From contig OZ218952.1 of the NCBI GenBank assembly GCA_965112735.1, positions 5,084,001 to 5,148,000 of the forward strand: DNA of 64,000 nucleotides, in the 5' to 3' direction. Position 1 is the stretch's first letter; each line of letters opens with the position of its first letter. This document shows positions 22,444-33,912 of this stretch, piece after piece. Below the pieces are notes generated by a model. The model saw nothing but the letters and a program-made list of their open reading frames with translations, was not told the DNA's origin and searched no databases. The translations under genes and the position numbers were made by a program. The stretch comes from Phaeosaccion multiseriatum (lineage: Eukaryota > Ochrophyta, other classes).

Positions 22444-23516
22444 GAAGCCGATCTTCAAAACGAAGAGCAGGGCTGGAGTATGCAGGCTCTCCACGGGCCG
22501 GCACAGCTGCGACGAAAGGGAGACAGAACAAAGGGGGCGGGGGGGGGGGCAAGAAGACAGAGTGTTACGAGCGACAAACAGGCCCAGTAATCCCTGCCCT
22601 GCACGCCCCTCAAATGAATAAAGCAGGAGCCTGCAGGCAATTGGGCGGGCACACCAGAGAGGAGGCAGACAAAGTGCATCGGGATGGAGATATTGTTGAG
22701 CTTGGCACCGTGGACACTTGGTCCTCCAAACAAACATTCCGTCGATATCACGCTTGCAGTCCTTCTCCTTCCCCCCCCTCATGTCAACTCTGTCCTGCCT
22801 GTCCAGCAATGTGTGAATGACGGAAGGTCTGTTGAGATATATGGGCCAAATGTCCACGGTGCCATTCAATCGCTGGGTCCAAACTCAACAGACCTTCCGT
22901 CAATTCCACAGTCACATTGCAGCCATTTCCACGTTGGAGTCTTCTCCTTTTCTTCCCTCATCTCTGTCCTGCCTATCCCGACTTGCTCGCCGCTCCTCAA
23001 ACGCTTATACCTGTCACGTGATTCACTCCGCACCTCGCTCTTCTGTTGCCTCTCTGTCTAAGGAAAGCAAGTCTCTCAATTGTGAATGTCTGGAGATCGG
23101 CCCCAGGCGAGGTTTCTCTGGCTCCAGATAAGCAGAAAGCCGAGAAGCCAGCACTGGCCTGCGGCCAGAAGCCCGAAGCCAGGAGGGGGGTACGGCCCAG
23201 AAGCCAGGAGTCAGAGAACATTGGCAGGTTCTAAGATTCTAAGAAACTACAACGTAGAGAGGGGTAAGCGGGGGCTCACTTCTGGCGACGATGTGGTTCA
23301 TCAACTGCTGCAGCAGGGTCCGAAACTGGCAAAATTTCTCTCTTGTACCATAGCAGACCATAGCAGAGCCACCACGCTCCACCACAAGCTTGACTTTGGC
23401 GAGTGCCTAGAATAATCGCGGGCCATGCCGAGAACCAAAGGAGAAGGGAAGGGGAGGGGGTGATGACGGTGACAGCCAGGCAAACAAGGCCGTGTCTCAA
23501 ACAGAGGGTAAGCGCC
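22444..23516. other. Divergent intergenic region between lectin and TPR genes, with a 19-bp inverted repeat
   Basis: About 1.1 kb separates the two divergent start codons, so promoters for both should lie here. A perfect 19-bp inverted repeat (tgacggaaggtctgttgag at 22,818-22,836; its complement at 22,884-22,902) has a 47-bp spacer, and similar pyrimidine-rich sequence (tctgtcctgcct) flanks it on both sides. Positions 23,283-23,516 are duplicated at 2,458-2,700. Inside that segment, AGCAGAGCCACCACGCT resembles bases from TPR exon 2 (about 24,080), suggesting an older partial duplication. No TATA box can be called with confidence. Confidence 0.5.
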
Positions 23517-26347
23517 ATGACCACCAGAGCAGTAGAAAGTGGAGGAGGCGGGGATAGTAGGAAGGCAAAGCAAGATACCCGAACACTCTTGGCGGAGCGG
23601 CAGGCGACAATCGACGCGCACAACACGTTCGAGAGAGGCGTGTCTGCGGCGAGCGAGGGCCTTCACGACAACGCTGTGCTCCTCTTCACCAAGGCCATAG
23701 ATACCTGCGGTGGCAACCGGAGCACCTACTTTGCCGCCCGAGCCAAGAGCTACGAGGAGATTGGGGAGAGCAAGAAAGCTTTCTACGACTTAACCGAGGC
23801 TATCCGGCTCAATCACAGAAAGGTGATCTGTTGTCTCAACCCTTCTTGAAACACAGCCATGCCGGGAGCATCGCCTCTCTCGCTTCGCATACACCGACTG
23901 ACACTCCTCTCTTCCGTCCGGCGTCCCTGCTGCATCACCCCTCCCTCCTCAATTCACCTCAAGTCGATGTACTTCTTCCTCCGCGGCACGAGCTTGCTCA
24001 AGCTGGGGCTCCCCGAGGACGCCCTCCTGGACCTCGCCAAGGCGTGTCGGATGGAGCCGGGCAAATCCACCTTCCACTTCAGCAGAGCAACCACGCTGCA
24101 CCACAGACTACACAGGTATTGTGCGGTGCGAGAAGAGGGGAGCCCTCGCCTTCATTCGATGCATTGCTTTGCTCGTGTCTACTCGTCTCTGACTGTCTCT
24201 TCTGTCTCTGTCTGTCTCTGTCTCTGTCTCTTTCCCCCACTCTCCTAACCTGGTGGCGCAGACACAGGGAGGCGAGGGAGGCGTACGGCGCGGCCATGGC
24301 CAGTGCGGGGAGATACGACTTAGCTCTGAAGGCGCGCTGCCTCCACTCGAGGGGGGTGTGCAACTTCGAGGTGAGGCCCCAGGCGGTACATAGAGCGACT
24401 CCGGGGGGGAGGGGGAGGGTGATGAGAGGAGGGGGGAGCGAGGCTAAACTCACATACACACTTGCACAGAAAGATAGAGATGAGGGAGAGAGAGAGGGGG
24501 GGGGAAGGGCTGGCCCTACTGCGCATGGAACGGACCCTTACCCGTGCCCAACCGCCAACAATCGACCACTCTTCCCTCCTCCCCTCCCCTCCTTAACCCT
24601 CTCCTCAGATCGGCAGGAGCGACTCTGCCAAGGTGGACTTGGAGGAGGCCCTCAAGCACTCATCGCACGGCCTGGGCTTCCCTCGCAGCGAGACGATGCT
24701 CTGCCTGGCCCGCGTGAGCGTTGACCTTGGCCTACACAAGACCGCAGAGCGCTTGCTCAGGGAGGTGGTGCAAGTACACAGGGACGCCGCCCAGGCAGGT
24801 GAGTGAGGGAGGGAGTGAGGGAGCGAGAGAGTAAGTGAGTGAGCGAGTGAGTGAGTGAGTGAGTGAGTGAGTGAGTGAGTGAGTGAGTGAGTGAGTGAGT
24901 GAGTGAGTGAGTGAGTGAGTGAGTGAGTGAGTGAGTGAGTGAGTGAGTGAGTGAGTGAATGAGTGAGGGAGTGAGTGAATGAGTGAGGGAGTGAGTGAGT
25001 GAGGGAGTGAGTGAGTGAGTGAGAGAGTGAGTGAGTGAGTCAGTGAGCGAGTGAGTGAGTGAGTGAGTGAGTGAACGAGTGAGTGAGTGAGTGAGTGAGT
25101 GAGTGAGTGAGTGAGTGAGTGAGTGAGTGAGTGAGTGAGTGAGTGAGTGAGTGAGTGAGTGAGTGAGTGAGTGAGTGAGTGAGTGAGTGAGTGAGTGAGT
25201 GAGTGAGTGAGTGAGTGAGTGAGTGAGTGAGTGAGTGAGTGAGTGAGTGAGTGAGTGAGTGAGTGAGTGAGTGAGTGAGTGAGTGAGTGAGTAAGTGAGT
25301 GAGTGAGTGAGTGAGTGAGCAGCGGCATAGCACGGGGCCACCACTGTCTTGGGCTTCGCTCAGGGAGAGGCCGCAGAGCAGGGCAGGTCATCCTTCCCCA
25401 CGCCGATAAAAGAGCGGCAGCCTTCACATACACCTCCCTCTAGGGGAAGGGCTAGACTCTGATGGTGCTGCCCCAGAGCTGTCGCAGAGCTGTCGTAGAG
25501 CTACCCCAGAGCTGTCCCTGGCCCGACTAAAGCCCTCTTGCTAACCCCACCTTCTTTTTCCTTTCCCCTGTCTTCCTCCCCGCACCTCCCCTGGAGCAGA
25601 CGAAGCCGCGGCGGACGCTCTGTTCGAGCTCGGGGCTCTGCTCTTCGAGGAGGGCGGGAGGGACACGGAGAGTGTGGCGTGCTTCACCGAGGCTATCGAG
25701 GTGTCCAAGGAGTGGGCGCGTGCATTGGGCGTGGGGGAAAGCAATGCGCACAACGCAAAGTACTTTGTGCATCGGGGCAAGGCGCGCTCGAGGCTCGCGC
25801 TGGAGGTGGGTACGGTTCCCTTATGACGGTTACGGCAGTTACGGCCTGTGGTCCAGACCTTGGTGTTTTCACGTTTACAGCTCGGCTGAGGCGGTTGGTG
25901 CTTGGACGGCTGAGGCAGCTGACGCAACTGAGGCATCTGTGGCAGCTGTGGCAGCTGAGGTAGCTGTGGAAGCTGTGGCAGCTTGGCTTTACTGAGCAGC
26001 AGACCGGGGTAGGGGGTGCACAGGCTTTGCCCTGGGCAGGGCTCTGCCACGCACAGGCTTCGAGGTCAATGAATAAGCAAACTGAAACTGAAACTGAAAC
26101 TCGAAGTCACTTGTGCGTGCGCTGCGCAGGTCAATGCCGGTCTGGAGGAGGCCCTGGCGGATATTAAGGTGGCGCTGGGCCTGTCTGCGCGGGATAGAGC
26201 GACGCCCAACCCAGAGTTCCAGTACACAGCGGCACTGCTCTACGCCCGACTTGGGCACTTCGAGCAGGCACTAGGCCTGTTCGAGGAGGTCATTGCCTTC
26301 AGGGAGGAGGAGGAGCGGGAGGAAAGGGAGGGGCAGCAGTTGGTAGT

Positions 26348-26394
<47 letters not shown>

Positions 26395-29300
26395 GGGGGG
26401 GGAGGAGGAAAGGGAGGGGAAGGGGGCGGAGGAGGGGAAGGGCGGGTGACGGTGAGGGGCGGGGCAGGGGCGGGAGCACGGCGGCTCGCGGTGGGGCAAG
26501 AAGCGAAGGAGTTGGGATGGCAGTGGATGGGGACGAGGCCCCAGGGGGGCGGCCTCTGGCCAGAGACACCAAGAGGGTGGGCGGCGCGCTGGTCACGCCG
26601 AGGGAGGGGCGCAGGCAGGACGAGGCTGTGGGAAGCGTCAACCACTGCAGGTGCGTGCGTGTGTGTGTGCGTGTGTGTGTGCGTGTGTGTGCGTGTGCGC
26701 GTGTGTATGCGTCTCGCCGAGGGGATACTTAGTGCCGATGCATTCGCCGAGTGCATTCGATGAAAGTGTCTGTTCAAGCTCAATATCCCTCTCCTACCTC
26801 GCCAGACACGAGGCCGCGGTGTGCCTGTTCAAGCTCAAGCGCGGCGAAGAGGCACTTGTGATGGTGCAGAGCGCGCTGCAGAAGGATAGCCTCGACGGGA
26901 GCAAGTACCAGCTGAGGGGCCTCATACACCTCGATCTCGGAAACCTTGAGCAGGTGTGTGGGCGCGTGTGCTCGCTCCCTTCCTCCTGTCGTGTCTACAC
27001 CGCTGTACTCTATTCCTCTCTTCTCCTCTCTGCTACCCCGGCACGGTCCTCGGTTGCTCCCCGACACCCTCCTCCTTCCCTCCTGCCCTCTGCCGCTGCT
27101 GCTGCTGTGTGCTGCTGCCCCGCCACTCTCTGCCGCTCTCCGTCCGTCTCACTGTCGCATGTCCCGTGTGTGCTGTGTGTGCTGTGTGTCAATTGCGGTA
27201 TGTATCAGGCCGAGAAGGATCTTTCGGCGTGCATTGCTCTGCAACCCTCGCAGCCCGAAGCCTTCCTCTTCAGGGGCCGAGTGAGAGCGGCACTCGACCG
27301 CCACGCCGACGCGCTCCTCGACTTCTCGCGCTGCCTCAGCCTCAGTGAGCGCGTCCTGCAGAGCAGTCAGCGACAAGCGATACAGAGCGGACAAAGCCAA
27401 GAAGCCAATGGACCCCAAGGGGACGGCCGAGACGCTACTCCAGCTCCGGCCTTTGGGGCCTTTGGGCAGCCGCAGGAGGGGGAGGAGGGGCAGGAGGGGC
27501 AGGAGGACGTCGTCGCCACTGCTGCCAACAGCAATAGCAATGGCAATGGCAATAGCGAGGGCTCACCCCCCCGCCGAGCAACCACGGCCAAGGCTTTGAC
27601 TGAGAAGGAGGAGAAGGCGCTCCGGGATGCGGCAGCAGCGGCGGCAGCAGCGGCGGCTGTGGAGCCTCTGATCGGACCCTTGTACCACGCGAGGGCTCTG
27701 TCGAAGCACCGCCTTGGCGCCCTTAGCGCGGCGAGGAGGGACTATGCCCGCAGCCTGCAGCAAGGAGGGAAGAGGGGGGGTGTCAGGACAGGCGGAGGTG
27801 GGGCGGGGGCGGTTACTTGGCGCTTGCTGTGGCACCGCGCGGTGTGCCTGGTGCAGTCGGGTCTGCAGGGTGTGCCGTCCAGTGGCCAGGCATATGGGCA
27901 GTTGGGCGGTGGGCAGGCATACGGGCAGTCGGAGGGGGGTAAGGAGGATGGGCCGGGCTTAGGCCTCGAGGAGAGCTTGGCCAAGTGCGTGGAGCTCGCG
28001 GACCAGCAGGGGCTACCCACGGTGAGGGAGGGAGGGAGGGAGGGAGAGAGGGAGTGGGTGAGTGAGTGAGTGGGTGAGTGGGTGAGTGGGTGAGTGGGTG
28101 AGTGGGCGAGTTAGTGATGGAGTGAGAATGAGTGAGTGAGTGAGGTTGGGCAGTACACTAACCCTTACCCTAGCATTACAGACAAACAAACCTACAGAGT
28201 AAACAGGAAAAACTGAGCGCTCCGTCTGCTGCCATCCCCCAGGAAGTGCATGTTGCCCCACCCCTGCCCCCCCACCTCCTGCCGCGTCCCTCATGCCCTT
28301 GTCTGCACCTTCCTTCCCGGTCCCCTGTGCCCACCACCATCCATCGATTGCCATCCCATCCACTGCCATCCCATCCACTGCCATCCCATCCACTGCCATC
28401 CCTTCAGATCTGGCTGCTCTTGCTCGAGGTGGGACTCATTTACTCCGCCATGAAGCCGCATGACCCAAGGGCCAACTGCCTCGCGTGTCTTTACCTCCAA
28501 GACGCGGTGGCATGTAGGCCGCTGGATACAAGGGAAGACGGGTGGGTAAGGCAGAGAGAGATATCGCTTTACTATCACTTCGGCCTGAGCCTGGCGAGGA
28601 GGGGTGATTTGCTGCAGGCCAAGAGGGCCTTTGGGAGAGCAATTAGGGGGTGGAGGGAGCAGAAGGGGAGAGAAGAGGGTGTTGGGGCGGATAGCAGTGA
28701 GCCTCCGTCTGGGGGGAAAGAGGGAGGACGGGGGGGGGGAGGGGGTAGGAAGTGGGCAGAGTATGAGGGGAGGCGGAGGGAGGAGGAGGCGGAGGAGCAG
28801 GAACAGTTGCGGCTGTTGGAGATAGCGTGCTTCAAGGAGAGGGGCAAAGTGCTACAGGCGCTCGCGGGGCAGCGGGAGGAGACCGAGGGGGAGGAGGGGG
28901 AGGAGGAGGGGGAGGAGGAGGAGTGGGATGAGGAGGAGGGCGAGGGGGAGGAGGAGGCGGCGGAGGAGGACGAGGAATGCAAGGGGATAGGACGAGGAGG
29001 AGCAAGAGGCGCACACACCACACCGGACCTCCTGGGCCATCACCACTCGCAGCGACGCACGCGCCCACAAGGCGGCCCCATCCACTGCCATCCTCCCCGC
29101 GTGGCGTCCAAGTCGCTGCTGATGCGTTTGGCGGTGGCGGATTACGATGCGGTGCTGCAGAGGGATCCACGGGACGGGCAGACGCTGTTCCGCAGAGGGT
29201 GGCTCAAGAAGGCACAGCGCCGCTACTCGGAGGCAGCGGATGATTTCGAGCGCTCCAAGCTGCTCCTGCTCCTCCTCGAGGAGGGCGGCCCTGTCTCAGG

Positions 29301-29685
29301 CAATGGTTTACACACAGGCACAGGAGGGGCGGGCGGGACGGGCGCGGGAGGCGGCGCTCAGCAACAGCAGCAGCACCACCACCACCACCAGAGCAGTACC
29401 GGCAGAGGCAGGGCGTCCATCAGCGTCCAGCGGCAGCAGCAACGAGGAGGGGCATCCCGGGAGGCCCTCAAGAGCCGCACCAGCGGCAGTAGCAGCGGTG
29501 TTGGTTCCGTCAACGGCAGCCGCAGCGCCCCGCCCGCCCCGCCCAACCCGTTCGCGGCAGTGGACTACAAGAACATTGCGGAGGTGGGGTTGGTGGAGCT
29601 GGATGAGGAGCCCTTTGTCATGGGCCTCTCGCTCTTCCCCACGCTGCCCAACCGACACCCCAAGGACAGGCTGCTGGTCGACTGA
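23517..29685 (+). CDS. Large tetratricopeptide-repeat (TPR) protein, 1,240 residues predicted
   Basis: Nine exons keep frame: 23517-23822, 23964-24115, 24262-24370, 24609-24798, 25600-25805, 26130-26650, 26806-26953, 27209-28021, 28408-29685. TPR-like helix pairs occur throughout, for instance AARAKSYEEIGESKKAFYDL and RGTSLLKLGLPEDALLDLAK in the first 150 residues, YTAALLYARLGHFEQALGLF near residue 310, RGLIHLDLGNLEQ near 480 and FRRGWLKKAQRRYSEAADDF near 1,060. Low-complexity inserts (poly-Gln at 26.35 kb, Gly/Arg, acidic Glu runs at 28.9 kb, His/Gln near 29.37 kb) separate them. The C-terminus contains NPFAAVDYKNIAEVGLVELD. TPRs scaffold protein complexes; the partner is unknown. An in-frame ATG at 23462 is an alternative start. 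Exon 2 uses an AAG acceptor. The TPR call is good; a specific orthologue is not recognised. Confidence 0.82.
24799..25320 (+). repeat. (GTGA)n microsatellite starting exactly at a 5' splice site
   Basis: About 520 bp of almost pure GTGA tetranucleotide begins at the first base of the intron after TPR exon 4 (CAGGCAG then GTGAGT). The repeat itself spells the consensus 5' splice site GTGAGT over and over, so there are over 100 potential donors in sense. A few interruptions (GGGA, AACGA, CAGTGAGC) break it. The intron runs on to an acceptor at 25,599. On the minus strand the array gives a spurious Thr-His-Ser-Leu frame. Confidence 0.95.
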
Positions 29686-30158
29686 TGCTCTGAGGCAGTA
29701 CGCAAAACAACACCCTCCTGTCGAGAGAAGGGGGGCCGCCCGGATGTCGAGAGAAAAAGAAGAGAGAAAGAAAGTTCAAGTTGAGAGAACTTGTATATAA
29801 AAATTCCTCGGTGAAGCGGCGCTGTGCCCCTTGCCCTCCCGTGCTACTGCTCCTATTGCTGCTACTGCTGCTCTCTGCTGCTTCTGCTATCATACATAAG
29901 GGCATCCCTCCTCTTGGGCAGAAGTCAGGCCCAGAAAAAAGAGGGGGGGGGAGGAGACTCGTGCGGGCTCCTTCCTTCCGACCACCCTTTCGAAGATTCT
30001 CGTGGACTTCCCTCCTACCTTTCTCCCAACATTGACCACCCTTATGGTACATTCATACAATCTGTGTGCAGGAATTACACGCTTCAACCCCCTGTCCAAT
30101 CTCGTATCTTTCGTGACGCTCATGCTTTCGAAACACTGTGCCTCCGCTCCACGTAGCT
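29686..30158. other. Convergent intergenic region
   Basis: This lies between the 3' ends of the TPR gene (plus) and the small Ser/Tyr/Asn-rich gene (minus). It holds a CTG/CTC-rich tract at 29,840-29,890 and no open frame of convincing composition. It presumably contains both 3' UTRs; no AATAAA is apparent, which is common in protists. Confidence 0.4.
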
Positions 30159-30365
30159 CTATTTCTTGCCTCCGCCGCCCGAAGGAGGGGTGTACGTAGA
30201 TCCGCCGCTTCCATTGTTGTAGTAGGTGCTGCCGTTCGAGTTGCTATAGTAATACGATCCGTTCGTGTTGGAGTAGTGATAGGAATGAGAAGGGGCCGAC
30301 GCCTGCTGGGGGGCGGGCGTGTTGTACGTGTTCCCCTGGCTATTGACTCCGTGGCCCTTCGGCAT
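30159..30365 (-). CDS. Small conserved Ser/Tyr/Asn-rich protein (68 residues)
   Basis: The single exon starts at the ATG at 30365 and stops with TAG at 30161-30159. The sequence starts with MPKGHGVNSQGN and then repeats a YHYSNTNGSYYYSNSNGS-like unit followed by TYYNNGSGG. From memory, similar short HGVNSQGN...SYHYSN...GSYYYSNP proteins occur as conserved hypotheticals in fungi and some algae; function is unknown. It has no signal peptide, membrane segment or cysteines and is likely disordered. The tandem aromatic/polar repeats could self-associate (inference). Confidence 0.72.
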   Translation of the reverse strand: MPKGHGVNSQGNTYNTPAPQQASAPSHSYHYSNTNGSYYYSNSNGSTYYNNGSGGSTYTPPSGGGGKK

Positions 30366-30745
30366 TGTTAACGTCCTTTTTCTTTAACGTGGGGTGGTTG
30401 CTTAGTGTCTGGTTGTTAGGATAGTAGAGGGGGGTGGAAGGGGGGTTTGAATTTTCGATTTTTTCAAGATACGCAGGCGCCAACTGTGATTGTTGAGGCA
30501 CCAACACGCGAGGCGTGGTCGGCGAACGATCCTTCCCTTTTTGCCCTCTCCAAAAGCGCCACACAAAAGGCAGAGGAATCAGAGGAGAACCGGGCGCGTA
30601 AGAAGGTCCACCACGGGAATCGCCGCAACTCTCAAACTTTGAGCCATACCTGGGTGTGCCCGGGGCAATCGATAGTCACCAAGAGGAGAAGAAGAATCGA
30701 TAATCAACAACAGCAGAAGAAAACAGTAGCAACAGAAGAGAAGCT

Positions 30746-31684
30746 ATGGGATCTGCTCCTGCCGATGTTGCGCCGACGTTTGAGGCGTGTGAGGAGGCTT
30801 TGGCACAGGCTGTAGTGCTCAGCATTGTCATGAACGGTGTTGGCGAAGGTCATGACGCATTTGTAGCGACGGTGAGCAAGGAGTGGAAGGATCACTACAG
30901 ACGTGCCTATCCCGCCAGGACGACGTCTGAGCTGAGTGTGGTGGAATCTGTGGAGCGCGTGCACTGGGCGAAGCGCTTCGGGCGTGCGCTGAGTGAGGAG
31001 ACTTTCGAGGTCGCTGCCACACATGGTGACGTTAAAGTGTGTATGGCCCTCCACGGAAAGGGCTGCCCCTGGTGGGATGAAGGCGTTTGGAAGGCAACGG
31101 CAAACAATGCGCAGCATGGCCTGAGTGTCCTCCAATGGCTGCGATCCCTAAATCTTCCCGGAGAGGAGAGGTGTCCATGGGATGAACTTGCTTGTGGATG
31201 GGCTGGAGAAAGTGGGCATCTCCAGATGCTACAGTGGCTGCTTTCGGAGGATGTGAATGCTCCATTTCACTGGAGCAGTTGGAAGCTGTCTTGTAGGGGG
31301 GGGCACATTCCCGTGGTGGAGTACTTGCTGAAACATCCTCGCACGAGGGCTTTGATGGAGGAGAATGAAGATGGAGCGTGGCGCTGGGGTGCTGTGTGGG
31401 CTGCTGAAAAGGAGCAACTCGGGGTATTGCAGCTCCTCCACGCTAATGCTCGCCACCTCGTCGATTGGAATGCGTGGGTCTGTCGCGCAGCAACCGTGAA
31501 TGCCACGAGCCTGGCAATGCTCAGGTGGTTGCGATCAGAGGAGGTGCGGTGTGCGTGGGACGAAGAGTCGTGCCCACAGGCCCTCAGAGACGGAGGGGTG
31601 TTTTCATTTATCGGCGCCAAGACCTTTGAGGAGATGAAGCAGTGGGTACATGCCAGCGGCCACCCCTGCAACTGCGAGGACTGA
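30746..31684 (+). CDS. Ankyrin-type repeat protein (312 residues)
   Basis: This is an intronless frame from ATG 30746 to TGA 31684. The N-terminal 60 residues (HDAFVATVSKEWKDHYRR) resemble the short F-box-like helix often seen before this repeat type in heterokont algae. From about residue 85 there are ankyrin-like units with a characteristic Trp/Cys pattern: ALHGKGCPWWDEGVW, VLQWLRS, CPWDELACGWAGESGHLQML, SCRGGHIPVVEYLLKHP and MLRWLRSEEVRCAWDEES. These units mediate protein binding. The lack of introns contrasts with every other long gene here and suggests a retrocopy or expansion within a large family. No enzymatic domain is present. Confidence 0.82.
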   Translation: MGSAPADVAPTFEACEEALAQAVVLSIVMNGVGEGHDAFVATVSKEWKDHYRRAYPARTTSELSVVESVERVHWAKRFGRALSEETFEVAATHGDVKVCMALHGKGCPWWDEGVWKATANNAQHGLSVLQWLRSLNLPGEERCPWDELACGWAGESGHLQMLQWLLSEDVNAPFHWSSWKLSCRGGHIPVVEYLLKHPRTRALMEENEDGAWRWGAVWAAEKEQLGVLQLLHANARHLVDWNAWVCRAATVNATSLAMLRWLRSEEVRCAWDEESCPQALRDGGVFSFIGAKTFEEMKQWVHASGHPCNCED

Positions 31685-31746
31685 AGACTATGAAACCGAC
31701 CCTCGGCAACGGAGGAGCAGGCGGACGAGGACGAGGAAGAGGAGGA

Positions 31747-31777
<31 letters not shown>

Positions 31778-33912
31778 GGAGGGGAGACCGAAACTGGATG
31801 TTAACGAATGTTGTACAAAGCAAGGGATCGGTGGGGGCAACCCAAGGGCCTGAAGCACCCGCTCTTTGAGCGGGGCTTGTATGTCGCCGGGCATGGCTGG
31901 GGGAGGTCGAGAGACGAAGCAAGTGCTGGGGGCGTGCCCGGACTTCAAGATTGAAGAGATCTTGGTTTCTGCACTTTGGTGGAGGGCTATTTTCCTTTTC
32001 GGAACAGCCCCAACGCCTGAGGAGGGAGGTGCGCCGGCCATAATCAGTACTCAGGCTGATCGGCTGGCTGATCGGCTGGCGGCGCACGAGCGAGGTGTAC
32101 TCTAGCTACGGCCGCTCGACTACTCATCGATGTGCTTTGCCAGAAGTCCCTTTTACACCATAGCTATGCCGCCCTTCGGCCAGTACTGGACAGCCTCACG
32201 AAGCAGCGAAGCAACATGATGCTTTACTACTATTAATGATGACTCGATTGGTGCGACATGCAAACTATGTGACCACGTGACTTGGGCAAGTTGCTGCCCT
32301 CACATGGTGCTCTGACCCGACCCGATGCAGCCTGGGCATAACCAATCTCCCTGTGGCACCTCCGTAAGAGGGGGCTTGAGGCACCCCCCCCCGAGGTGGT
32401 ACTCTGCGCCGCAGTACAGCCTTCGCCATCACAGAGTATCGTTGTCTGTCCTGCCACTTGGTCGAGATGGCAGACGGTGCACGCTGTGCCAACCCTTCGC
32501 TTCTTGCCCTTGTGCAGCCATGTCTGCGTAGCTCCCAGGACCCCCTCTCGCTCGCCCACGGGATGATGTCGTGGTCACCACACGGCTCCCACCCTTCGGG
32601 CTGGCGCCGGCCATAATCAGAAAAATTTGGTTACGGCCGGCCGGCGCCGCCCGTAATCAGTAATCAGATAATCATGTCCAGGGCCGACGAGAGGTGTGGA
32701 GTACCATAGCTAGGCGCACATATTTGGACAGGGCAAGCTACTGTGGAGGGCTGGGCTCTTGCTTTGGCTGGGAGAGGACAAGGGCTCATGGTTGGGGTCG
32801 AGGGACAGGGTGGGTGGGTGAGTGAGTGGATGGGTGGGAGAGAGGGAGGGGAGTGCGAGTGATATTAAAGCCCGCAGAAAGGAGAGAGTTCGAGTGAGCT
32901 TCAGCGGATTGCGTTTCCGATTAAGTCCTCAAATAGCCAGCCCCCATTCTCTCTCCTGTGCTACTGCCGTGCCTCAGCAGATTACGTTTGCGACTAAAGT
33001 CCTCAAATAGCAAGCCCATATTCCTCTCTCTCTCATATCTCCTCACTCCCGTCTTCTTTTCTCCCAGTGACTTACGCCCTCGCCTTGTGTGTGCCGGGGG
33101 GGTCAATCACCGTACGCAATGCCCAGAGCACCACAGCACGACGGAGCTTCTCCATCCACTCATATACACTAGGAACCCCTCATTTGCGTGGAAGGCGTCG
33201 TTGTCGTTGTCAGAAGCGCTTGGAAGCACAGCCAATAGCCTGGGCTCCTGTCTGCTCCGTGAAGCCAGGCATTCTGCGGCTCAGCGTTGGGTTTGAGTGC
33301 AGCGGTAGGCAGCGTAGGTATAGCGGTGGTAGTGACACTCCAGCATCCCCCCCCCCCCGCATTGGCCCAACGGCGTGCCTCCATTGCGTGCTCCCTCTCG
33401 TGTCTTTGTCAGACCCTCTCATCTTGCTTGTCAGACCAACTCTTCTTGTCTCTTGTCACGAGGGGCAGGATAGAGGAGGGCAGTCGGGCCCTGGGCCTTA
33501 GCCACCGCCCCTCTTGCTCACTACCTCGCCTGCTCACTTGTGTAGCGCACTTGCTCACTTTTGCGCTCGCTAAGCTCGCTTGCTCACTTGCTTAGCTCAC
33601 TCGCTCACTCAGGGACACGTTGGGCATGGCAGCGAGGCCCGACAAGAAGTCGTCCGCACCCATTGTCCAATCCGGCAAGCACAACCACCTCGGGCAGCGA
33701 TGATCTCGAGCTATCGCACAGTGCAGGGAGGGGCGCGTGGAAGGGGCTGCCAAGTGTGACACCACTGGACAGGTTGGGACCTCCTCCTATCCATTGCATA
33801 GGCATGTCCTGTGTGCCAGGCCATGCCAGGCCATGCCTGCCTCACGACGTCACACCCTCCTCTCCCGCCCTTGCGTCGTCTTGTGTCCAGCCCCTTCTTG
33901 CTCGCCTCCTCC
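31685..33912. other. Gene-poor stretch with short repeats
   Basis: No gene I can support. Features seen: a GGA/GGG-rich tract just after the ankyrin stop (31,715-31,790); GCGCCGGCCATAATCAG present as direct repeats at about 32,031 and 32,603; GCTGATCGGCTG duplicated at 32,055-32,080; a GGCCGGCC-rich palindromic patch followed by TAATCAGTAATCAG at about 32,635-32,670; and a tandem duplication of about 74 bp at 32,900-33,030 sharing GTCCTCAAATAGC. The last few hundred bases downstream of the helicase stop are probably 3' UTR. Confidence 0.45.

Noticed and set aside
24799-25433. Long minus-strand Thr-His-Ser-Leu repeat protein
   Set aside because: It is a reading of the GTGA microsatellite, open in several frames, and lies in the intron of the TPR gene on the other strand.
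28832-29170. Minus-strand Pro/Ser-rich frames opposite the last TPR exon
   Set aside because: They mirror the Glu- and Gly-rich coding sequence of the TPR gene, which has phase-consistent introns.
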